A stretch of 64,000 nt of DNA, taken from contig NC_019974.1 in NCBI RefSeq assembly GCF_000328685.1, forward strand, positions 1,665,001 to 1,729,000, in the 5' to 3' direction. Within the stretch, counting starts at the first letter, position 1, and each line of letters starts with the position of its first letter. Both the position numbers and the translations under genes were made by a program. This DNA comes from Natronococcus occultus SP4. GTDB taxonomy: Archaea; Halobacteriota; Halobacteria; Halobacteriales; Natrialbaceae. The notes under the pieces are model-generated. The model did no database searches, was not told the DNA's origin, and was given only the letters and a program-made list of their open reading frames with translations. Of this stretch, positions 58,121 through 64,000 are shown piece after piece.

Positions 58121-58953
58121 ACGCGGCCAGCGGCCTCGAGCAAGGCGTCGTAGGCGTCGGCGTAGGCCGCGGCGACCCGTTTCGAGTCCTCGCGTTCCTC
58201 GCTTTCAAGCGGCGGTAGCCGAACCCGCTCGAGGGGATCGAGGTAGTCGAGGACGCTCCCCACCCGTTTCTCGAGGCTTCCGTCTTTCGGGCTCGAACTG
58301 GCGACCTCGCAGGCCCGGCAGTACCGATCGCCGGGATAGATTCGGGCCCGACCCGGCTCGACGGCCGCGACTGCGGCGATCGACGCGGGGTCGATGGCGG
58401 GTAGCGGTCGGGCGATGTCGCCGTAGGATTCGACGACCGCGACGTCGGTCGCCTCGAGATCTGTCGCCAGTGCCTCGAACGCCGGCACGTACCGCTCGGC
58501 CGTGACGTCGTTGAGTTCTGCGACGGAGTCGACGGGGACGGCGTCCTCGAGGGGCAGCGCCGTGGCGACCCGATCGGGGACGTCGACGGTGGCGTTGCGA
58601 ACGTACGTCGGCTCGCCGGGCGCCTCCGGGTCGTTGATCCTATCGACGACGAACTCCCGGTTGCTCTGGCCGAGCAGTCCCGTTCCGCCACCGGGACTGG
58701 GCCGCCACAGGCGGTGGACGGGGTTGAGCCGTTCCGGCGCGCGGCCGCGGGCCTCCGCGGTCGCGAGCCGCGTCGCGTCCTTGCCGTACAGTCGACCGTC
58801 GGCGAGCGCGCGTCGACAGTCGTCGTGGTCGAACCAGTAGTCGTTGCCGGCCCGGGGTTTGGCGCCGACCGCGCCGGTTCGCTCGAGCAGACCCGTCGAG
58901 AACGTCGTCTTGCCGGCGTCGACGCGATCCGACCCGACCACGAGGAGTATCAT
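58117..58953 (-). CDS. BioD-like P-loop ATPase/GTPase
   Basis: 278 residues. Walker A is GSDRVDAGKTT near residues 7-17 and the fold looks like deth[i]obiotin-synthase/GTPase-like proteins. Further on, YDIARPLPAIDP-type and GDRYCRACEV (CxxC, perhaps zinc) segments occur. It is a family found in haloarchaea and of unknown role. The start is at 58953 (MILLVVGSDRVD); the frame is open upstream through the neighbour. It overlaps the gene at 58950 by 4 bases, so the two are co-translated. Confidence 0.75.
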   Translation of the reverse strand: MILLVVGSDRVDAGKTTFSTGLLERTGAVGAKPRAGNDYWFDHDDCRRALADGRLYGKDATRLATAEARGRAPERLNPVHRLWRPSPGGGTGLLGQSNREFVVDRINDPEAPGEPTYVRNATVDVPDRVATALPLEDAVPVDSVAELNDVTAERYVPAFEALATDLEATDVAVVESYGDIARPLPAIDPASIAAVAAVEPGRARIYPGDRYCRACEVASSSPKDGSLEKRVGSVLDYLDPLERVRLPPLESEEREDSKRVAAAYADAYDALLEAAGRV

Positions 58954-59219
58954 TCGTCTTTCAGTCCGTAGAACCCGGGCTCCTCTTCGTCTCGCGGCTC
59001 CGCGACCACGAGCTCGTCGGCGTTTACCATCACCCACGGGATCGCCCAGTCGAGCAGGATATCCTCGGTCTGGCGGTCGATGTCCGCGTCGGGCTCGAGC
59101 CCCTGGAGCAGGCGCGCGATCTCGTAGACGGTGTACATCTGATCGTCCTCGAGCAGCTCCGCGGGCGTGTAGAAGTCACAGGGCGGGAGCTGATCGAACT
59201 CGTCTTTCGGGACTGGCAT
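58950..59219 (-). CDS. Small conserved haloarchaeal protein (DUF5827-like)
   Basis: 89 residues, acidic, helical: PKDEFDQLPPCDFYTPAELL, then MYTVYEIARLLQGLEPDADI and LLDWAIPWVMVNADELVVAEP (landmarks). I recall it as the DUF5827 family; the number is from memory. The ATG at 59219 (MPVPKDEF) is the family start. It overlaps the P-loop gene by 4 bases (ATGA), suggesting a joint role. Confidence 0.75.
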   Translation of the reverse strand: MPVPKDEFDQLPPCDFYTPAELLEDDQMYTVYEIARLLQGLEPDADIDRQTEDILLDWAIPWVMVNADELVVAEPRDEEEPGFYGLKDE

Positions 59220-59300
59220 GGGCGTTGCTATCGTCGCGGCGCCACAAGACCGCACCGATCTCTCCCGTCGTAGACGCCGCTTTCGACGGTCGGTCGCGGT

Positions 59301-59306
59301 AAAAAA
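59301..59306 (-). terminator. U-tract after superoxide dismutase
   Basis: Six A on the plus strand, 25-30 bases beyond the stop of the minus-strand sod gene; a classical archaeal U-tract. Confidence 0.5.
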
Positions 59307-59330
59307 CGTCGGGATGAACCTAGTCGTCGC

Positions 59331-59933
59331 TTACTCGAAGTGGTCGAGGCACTTCTCGTACTCTTCTGCGGCCTTGTCCCAGTTGACGACGTCGAAGAAG
59401 CCGTCGATGAACTCGCCGCGGTCCGGGCCGTAGTCGTAGTAGTACGAGTGCTCCCAGACGTCACAGGCGAGGATGGGGTGGGCACCCCACAGCGCGTGAA
59501 GGTCGTGACGGTCGACCTTCAGGTTGCGCAGCTGCTTGGCGACGGGATCGTAGACGAGCAGTGCCCAGCCACCGGCGCCGCTCGCGGCGGCCTCGAATTC
59601 GCCCTTCCAGGCCTCGTAGGAGCCGAAGTCCTCCTCGATGCGGTCGGCGAGGTCGCCCTCGGGTTCGCCGCCGCCGTCGGGGGACATGTTCTCCCAGAAC
59701 AGCGTGTGGAGATAGTGGCCACTGCCGTTGTGGGTGACGTTTTCCATCGCAGCGCCGGACGAGCTGAAGTCGCCGCTCTCGCGGTTCTCCTCGAGGGTCT
59801 TCTCGGCGCTGTTCAGGCCGTCGACGTACCCCTGGTGGTGCGTGTCGTGATGCCAGGTGACGACCTGTTCGGAGATCGCCGGCTCGAGTGCGTCGTAGTC
59901 GTACGGAAGTTCCGGAAGTTCGTGATCAGTCAT
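59331..59933 (-). CDS. sod: Superoxide dismutase (Fe/Mn family, Mn type)
   Basis: A 200-residue enzyme converting superoxide to oxygen and hydrogen peroxide. Metal ligands: H28 (WHHDTHHQ), H76 (SGHYLHTLFW), and the Asp/His pair in ACDVWEHSYYYDYG. The acidic surface is typical of halophilic SOD. The start at 59933 (MTDHELPEL) is used; the upstream extension to 60119 is not coding. GAGGTG about 8 bases before the ATG is the ribosome site and AGCTTAAC further upstream a possible TATA box. Confidence 0.97.
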   Translation of the reverse strand: MTDHELPELPYDYDALEPAISEQVVTWHHDTHHQGYVDGLNSAEKTLEENRESGDFSSSGAAMENVTHNGSGHYLHTLFWENMSPDGGGEPEGDLADRIEEDFGSYEAWKGEFEAAASGAGGWALLVYDPVAKQLRNLKVDRHDLHALWGAHPILACDVWEHSYYYDYGPDRGEFIDGFFDVVNWDKAAEEYEKCLDHFE

Positions 59934-60085
59934 AAGGACACCTCTATGATTCGTATCGATAGCTCGCCTGTTAAGCTTTGAGGATGGGAATGCTACCACC
60001 CAACAGGGGATCGGACCGGGAGACGTCCTCGCCCCCAGGTCTGACCACCCCGAGTTCGGCTCCGGCGATGACGGGACGTCGCGAG

Positions 60086-60457
60086 CTACAGCTCCTTGTG
60101 TTTCGCATGCTCGAGCCACTCCTCGAGTGAGGGCTGGCTCCAGTAGCGGACGGTGTCGCTGCGCGGATCGTGTTCGAGGAGACTGGTGTCGGCGAGCTTT
60201 GGGAGATGCGAGTGTTGAAGCTCGGCCCGGACGGCTCGCCGGTGTTGGGCGGCGTCGGTCTCGCCGTGGCCCGTCTCGTTCTCGAGCCGAACGATCCCGT
60301 CGGCCAGTTCGTCGACGCCGGCGACGCCATCGGTCCGTTCGGAGAGATAGTACAGCGCGTACCGCCGCCGTCGGCTCGAGAGCAAGTCGAAGATCAGATC
60401 GAGCGACGGCGGCGTCGCCGTCGAGACCGGCTTCGATCCCTGTCCTCGCTTACGCAT
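60086..60457 (-). CDS. Winged-helix protein (DUF7344-like)
   Basis: 123 residues. LDLIFDLLSSRRRRYALYYLSE starts a winged helix, with the wing-like RRAVRAELQHSHLPKLADTSLLEHDPRSDTVRYW (partly cited). Haloarchaea have many such single-domain proteins, named DUF7344 in recent annotation (from memory). It is an inferred transcription factor; target unknown, perhaps sod beside it. A long N-terminal part is basic (MRKRGQGSKP). Confidence 0.75.
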   Translation of the reverse strand: MRKRGQGSKPVSTATPPSLDLIFDLLSSRRRRYALYYLSERTDGVAGVDELADGIVRLENETGHGETDAAQHRRAVRAELQHSHLPKLADTSLLEHDPRSDTVRYWSQPSLEEWLEHAKHKEL

Positions 60458-60610
60458 TCACGAACCACCTACCGTGAGTTACCATTCGAAACCACCGGTC
60501 TCGACTACTACAGCCGATACATTAGATGTTCCGTCTATGTAAGACGGCAATATGGATAATTCAACGTCTGTGTTTCTATAGAAATAGCTCGGAACGACGA
60601 CTCCGAGTCG

Positions 60611-61075
60611 TTACTCGTAGAGCCAGGCGGCGTCGTGCTGATCGTAGTCGATCAGTTCGTCCTCATCGAAGTGCAGCGAGATCTCGCGTTCGTTGGCTCC
60701 CTCGTCCTCGTGGTCGGCGGCGTGGACGACGTTCCGACCGAGGTCGAGCGCGTAGTCGCCCCGGATCGTTCCGGGCTCGGCCTCGAGCGGGTCGGTCTCG
60801 CCGATCATCTGGCGGACCTGACGCGTCGCGTCCTGGCCCTCCCAGACCATCGGGACGACCGGACCCGAGGTGATGAACTCGACGAGATCGTCGTAGAACG
60901 GCTTGTCCTCGTGCTCGCCGTAGTGTTCCTCGGCTCGCTCGCGGGGCATGTTCTCGATCTTGATGCCGACGAGCTTCAGCCCGCGGTCCTCGAGTCGTGA
61001 GACGACCTCGCCGACCAGGCCGCGCGCGAAGGCGTCGGGCTTGATCATCACGAAGGTCCGCTCGGCCTCACTCAT
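60611..61075 (-). CDS. ndk: Nucleoside diphosphate kinase
   Basis: A 154-residue enzyme that makes nucleoside triphosphates from diphosphates using ATP. The phosphohistidine lies in NVVHAADHED, preceded by TIRGDYALDLGRN; the catalytic and nucleotide-binding lysine is in FVMIKPDAFARGLVGE. Start ATG 61075, one base overlapping the L24e stop (TGATG). Last gene of the L7Ae-S28e-L24e-NDK operon, an order conserved in many archaea. Confidence 0.96.
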   Translation of the reverse strand: MSEAERTFVMIKPDAFARGLVGEVVSRLEDRGLKLVGIKIENMPRERAEEHYGEHEDKPFYDDLVEFITSGPVVPMVWEGQDATRQVRQMIGETDPLEAEPGTIRGDYALDLGRNVVHAADHEDEGANEREISLHFDEDELIDYDQHDAAWLYE

Positions 61076-61422
61076 CAAGCCTCACTCTCCTCGAGATCCT
61101 CGGTCTCGTCGCCCGCGGGTTCGTCTTCGGTCTCGTCCTCGGCGGCTTCGGTCTCGGCCTCGAGGTCCTCGTCCTCGGCGGCTTCGGCGACCTCGTCCTG
61201 ATCGGCGTCCTCGCTGGCGGCAGTCTCGGCCTCGGCCGGCCCCTTGCCGGCGCGGCCGGCCTCGGTCCACTCGAGATCGCGAGGTTCGCGACCGAGCTTG
61301 TAGTTTTTCTCCGCCTTCGAGTCGACGAAGTGAAGCACGGTGCCGTCGTTCTGGACGTACATGATTCCCGTCCCGGGCTCGATCTCTTCGCCCGTGTAGT
61401 CACAGGTTCGTTTCTCGACCAT
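61075..61422 (-). CDS. rpl24e: Ribosomal protein L24e with long acidic tail
   Basis: 115 residues. Residues 1-60 are a normal L24e: the zinc site is reduced ([13 protein letters not shown], one visible Cys, with two or more of the usual ones missing), then [26 protein letters not shown]. The last 50 residues are almost all Glu, Asp, Ala and Thr (for example [18 protein letters not shown]). The Haloarcula protein is about 67 residues and lacks that tail. Start ATG overlaps the S28e stop (TAATG). Confidence 0.93.
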   Translation of the reverse strand: MVEKRTCDYTGEEIEPGTGIMYVQNDGTVLHFVDSKAEKNYKLGREPRDLEWTEAGRAGKGPAEAETAASEDADQDEVAEAAEDEDLEAETEAAEDETEDEPAGDETEDLEESEA

Positions 61423-61646
61423 TATTGTCCTCCGATGGAGTCCGCCTCGCGGGCGGTCTCGCGAAGCTGGAGTACGTCTCCTTCGCGGACCGGCCCGAGG
61501 CAGTTTCGGGTGATGATTCGACCCTGGTTTTCGCCCTCCTGGATGCGGCACTTGACCTGCATGGCTTCGCCGTGCATGCCGGTCTTGCCGACGACCTCGA
61601 TGACCTCGGCGGGCGTGGATCCGCTTTCGTTCTCTTCAGCACTCAT
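61422..61646 (-). CDS. rps28e: Ribosomal protein S28e
   Basis: 74 residues: [22 protein letters not shown] and [23 protein letters not shown] are the S28e OB-fold landmarks. Small-subunit protein near the mRNA exit channel. Second gene of the operon, 11 bases after L7Ae; its stop shares the A of the L24e start. Confidence 0.96.
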   Translation of the reverse strand: MSAEENESGSTPAEVIEVVGKTGMHGEAMQVKCRIQEGENQGRIITRNCLGPVREGDVLQLRETAREADSIGGQ

Positions 61647-61657
61647 CTCAGGTCACC

Positions 61658-62020
61658 TCAGTCGAGATCCTCGACCTTGTTGGCGATCTCTTCGACGTCG
61701 TCGGACGCCTCGCCGGCGTCGACGATCGCAGCGGCGGCCGAGCCGACCTCGAGGCCGGCAGCGTGGCCGACGTCGTCCTGGGTCTCGACGAAAACGACGG
61801 AGATGCCCTTCTCGTTGGCGAGCTCGGGCAGGTGCATGACGATCTCCTCGGGGGAGACGTCCTCGGCGACGTAGACGAGTTCGGCGTTGCCGCGCTCGAT
61901 CGCTTTGGTGGTTTCGTTGGTTCCTTTCTTTACTCGTCCGGTGTCTCGTGCGACCTCGAGGGCCTCGAGGGCGTCCTCGGCGAGGTCGGCTGGGATGTCC
62001 GTTGTAACGTAGACTGACAT
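61658..62020 (-). CDS. rpl7ae: Ribosomal protein L7Ae (K-turn binding)
   Basis: A 120-residue protein that binds kink-turns in 23S, in box C/D and H/ACA guide RNAs and in RNase P. The RNA-binding motif [22 protein letters not shown] is present, then [21 protein letters not shown]. The start at 62020 ([10 protein letters not shown]) fits the family; GAGGTGA is 8 bases before it. First gene of the operon; see the leader entry. Confidence 0.97.
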   Translation of the reverse strand: MSVYVTTDIPADLAEDALEALEVARDTGRVKKGTNETTKAIERGNAELVYVAEDVSPEEIVMHLPELANEKGISVVFVETQDDVGHAAGLEVGSAAAAIVDAGEASDDVEEIANKVEDLD

Positions 62021-62146
62021 TGGTTGTTCACCTCTCCTACGCGTGGGCTCGCGCTCCCCTGCCATCCGGGCTGGGTCCCGGGCCGGCACAATGCCGGCGG
62101 AAGTCCTGTGAGGCTAGGAGCATCATCAACCCCGCGTAGGGTGTAC
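62021..62146 (-). promoter_or_regulatory. Structured 5' leader of the L7Ae operon
   Basis: About 125 bases between the probable start (25 bases after a TTTTAA box at 62168-62173) and the ATG. Outer arms CCTACGCG (62140-62133) and CGCGTAGG (62043-62036) enclose the structure. Inside are GCCGGCA-TTG-TGCCGGC (62098-62082), a GGG/CCC pairing, and TGATGA (62128-62123) opposite GCGA (62052-62049), which looks like a kink-turn with C-box sequence. The outer stem runs into the Shine-Dalgarno (62037-62028). L7Ae could bind it and repress its own synthesis. Confidence 0.5.
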
Positions 62147-62167
62147 TACCGGATAGCGGTGCCCACC

Positions 62168-62173
62168 TTAAAA
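62168..62173 (-). promoter_or_regulatory. TATA box of the L7Ae operon
   Basis: The minus strand reads CGCTTTTAAGGTGGG. The centre TTTTAA lies about 150 bases before the ATG, implying a long leader. Confidence 0.55.
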
Positions 62174-62302
62174 GCGTGTCCAAACGCTCGAAGGGGTGGG
62201 ATCGGTCCGCACGGCCGGTAGCGTCGGTTTCGGATCGAAACTCGTCGCGGGGCGCGACCGCGAGACCGTGGCCTCTTACCCGCGAGTCGACGACTCGAGG
62301 AC

Positions 62303-64000
62303 ATGATCGCGGACGACGCCGTCGTCGACCTCGCCCGGTCGCTCCGGGCGGAGGCCGCGCGGACGAACGAGCGACGGGCGCTGGTGCTCGCCGGCGACCG
62401 GGAGCAAGGGTACGACGCGCTCGAGGACGTCCTCGACGCGCTCGCGGTTCCGATCACCCGGACGACGCTGGTCGGCCCCGAGGATCGGCTCCGCTGTGAG
62501 CAGCTCCCACAGAGTCACGCGGGAGAGCTGCTGGGGACGACCCGGGACGTTGTCGTCCTCGACGCCCATGGAGAGCTCCGGCCCGACGCCCTGGGAAAGC
62601 TGGTCGGAACGGTCGACGGCGGCGGACTCCTGCTCTTGCTGACGCCGTCCCTCGAGGACTGGCCCGATCGGCGAGACGGGTTCGACGACTCTCTGGCAGT
62701 GCCGCCGTTCTCGCTGTCGGACGTCACCGGACGGTTCAGACGGCGGCTCGCCGAGACCCTTCGTGACCACCGCGGGATCGGCATCGTCGACCTCGAGGAC
62801 GGCGTCGTCGACGACGGGCTGACCGAGCCCGCTCCGAGACGCGACGCCGAGGACGAAGCGCCCGACCCGCCACCGAGTCGTCGGTTTCCGACCGTGGCCT
62901 ACGAGGCCTGTCTCACCGCCGATCAGGCCGACGCCGTCGCCGCGTTCGAGGCGCTGTTCGACGCTCCGGCGGCCGTCGTCCTCGAGGCCGACCGCGGCCG
63001 CGGCAAGTCGAGTGCGGCGGGGTTGGCAGCCGGGGCGTTCGCCGCCGAGGGCGAGGACGTGCTGGTGACCGCGCCCGCCGCGCGCAACGCGCGGGAGGCG
63101 TTCGACCGGGCGGGGGAGCTCTGTGAAACGCTTGATTGCGCCGACGTCGTTGAGCCGCGCCGTATCGAGACGACTACTGGCGGGCGCATGCGCTACCGAG
63201 AGCCGACGGCCGCGATCGAGCGGCTTGCGGACGCCGACGTCGTGATCGTCGACGAGGCCGCCGCGCTCCCGGTGTCGGTACTGCAGGATCTGCTCGCGGC
63301 CGAGCGGATCGCCTTCGCCACGACGGTCCACGGCTACGAGGGTGCGGGACGCGGGTTCTCGGTTCGGTTCCGTGATCGCCTCGCCGAGAGCGACCACGCG
63401 GTGACCGAACGGGTGCTGGCGGAGCCGATCCGCTACGCGGCGGGCGACCCTCTCGAGGTCTGGGCCTTCCGCGCCCTGTTACTCGACGCCCGCCCGCCCG
63501 TCACGCAGCTGGTCGCCGACGCCGACCCCGACTCCGTCGCGTACCGACGGCTCGAGCCCGAGGCCCTGCTCGCCGACGAGCACCTCCTGCGGGAAGCGTT
63601 CGGCCTGCTCGTGCTCGCACACTACCGCACCGAGCCCAGCGACCTCGCCCGGCTGCTCGACGCGCCGAACCTCGAGGCCCGTGCGCTCACACACGGGGGA
63701 CGGATCGTCAGCGTCGCCCTGCTGGCCCACGAGGGGGACCTCCCTCCGGCACAGCGGGCGATGATGTACGAGGGCGGTCGCATCCGCGGGAACATGCTCC
63801 CCGACGTTCTCACGAGCCAGCTGCGGGACGAACGGGCGGGCGAACCCGCGGGAATCCGCGTGGTCCGCATCGCGACCCACCACGCCGTTCGCTCGCGAGG
63901 ACTCGGCTCGCGACTGCTCGAGGAAATCCGCGAGGAGTACGGCGACGACGTCGACTGGCTCGGCACCGGGTTCGGCGCGACCCCCGGTCTCCTGGAGTTC
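62303..64000 (+). CDS. tmcA: tRNA(Met) cytidine acetyltransferase TmcA, 3' truncated
   Basis: The first 566 codons have no stop; the gene continues beyond the window. An N-terminal domain of about 190 residues precedes a helicase-like domain with Walker A ADRGRGKSS (near 229-237) and Walker B VVIVDEAAALPV. From about 470 the GNAT acetyltransferase domain begins (GRIRGNMLP, VVRIATHHAVRSRGLGSRLL). TmcA uses acetyl-CoA and ATP to make N4-acetylcytidine in tRNA; archaeal homologues modify further RNAs. It starts at ATG 62303, divergent from the L7Ae operon. Confidence 0.95.
   Translation, partial: MIADDAVVDLARSLRAEAARTNERRALVLAGDREQGYDALEDVLDALAVPITRTTLVGPEDRLRCEQLPQSHAGELLGTTRDVVVLDAHGELRPDALGKLVGTVDGGGLLLLLTPSLEDWPDRRDGFDDSLAVPPFSLSDVTGRFRRRLAETLRDHRGIGIVDLEDGVVDDGLTEPAPRRDAEDEAPDPPPSRRFPTVAYEACLTADQADAVAAFEALFDAPAAVVLEADRGRGKSSAAGLAAGAFAAEGEDVLVTAPAARNAREAFDRAGELCETLDCADVVEPRRIETTTGGRMRYREPTAAIERLADADVVIVDEAAALPVSVLQDLLAAERIAFATTVHGYEGAGRGFSVRFRDRLAESDHAVTERVLAEPIRYAAGDPLEVWAFRALLLDARPPVTQLVADADPDSVAYRRLEPEALLADEHLLREAFGLLVLAHYRTEPSDLARLLDAPNLEARALTHGGRIVSVALLAHEGDLPPAQRAMMYEGGRIRGNMLPDVLTSQLRDERAGEPAGIRVVRIATHHAVRSRGLGSRLLEEIREEYGDDVDWLGTGFGATPGLLEF

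Overview
The window is chromosomal DNA of an extremely halophilic archaeon. The coding sequence is GC-rich, the predicted proteins are strongly acidic, and TATA-like boxes lie about 25 bases before many starts, as expected for leaderless haloarchaeal transcripts. Archaeal or haloarchaeal markers include GatE, Orc1/Cdc6, MptE, TmcA, a CDC48-type ATPase, L7Ae-S28e-L24e, dodecin, TrmB, HalOD1 and amphi-Trp proteins. The gene complement suggests Natrialbales, but that placement is an inference.

Layout. 1-8200: vitamin B12-type ABC importer (permease cut by the window edge, ATPase), gatE, MFS transporter, Lrp/AsnC regulator, EamA exporter and a zinc-ribbon protein. 8200-14100: trmJ, a replication origin (TAG-rich AT tract plus five ORB-like repeats) beside orc1, then a dihydropteroate synthase-like gene and mptE (pterin pathway). 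14100-20000: F420-type oxidoreductase, orphan peptide-type binding protein, PAP2 phosphatase, photolyase, HalOD1 protein. 19900-27150: a sugar ABC importer (binding protein, two permeases, ATPase) with a Gfo/Idh/MocA dehydrogenase and a TrmB regulator. 27200-33450: MscS channel, universal stress protein, small proteins, PLP aminotransferase, dodecin, HesB/IscA protein and hisD.

33600-39400: a complete rRNA operon with about four upstream promoters, 16S, tRNA-Ala(UGC), 23S and two tandem 5S genes. Each 5S gene is preceded by a mini-tRNA-like fold. Inverted repeats flanking 16S and 23S form the processing stems.

39500-44950: DUF4242-type protein, CDC48 ATPase, [2Fe-2S] ferredoxin, coiled-coil protein, ArsR-type regulator, amphi-Trp protein and methyltransferase. 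44950-52700 is the least conventional region. It holds a PQQ-type dehydrogenase without a signal peptide, an unrecognised 300-residue partner, and an NMT1/SsuA-type ABC importer. The importer has two convergent permeases, one ATPase, and a regulator that fuses a helix-turn-helix to a binding-protein domain like the importer's own lipoprotein.

52700-64000: small zinc proteins, a Tat-exported metzincin-like protease, tRNA-Glu(CUC) with a nearby 24-bp copy of its 3' end (a probable attachment-site scar), a membrane-anchored winged-helix protein, an MBL hydrolase, a P-loop ATPase, superoxide dismutase, and the L7Ae-S28e-L24e-NDK operon with a structured leader. Divergent tmcA is cut by the window end. 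I saw no CRISPR array, insertion sequence or intact prophage.
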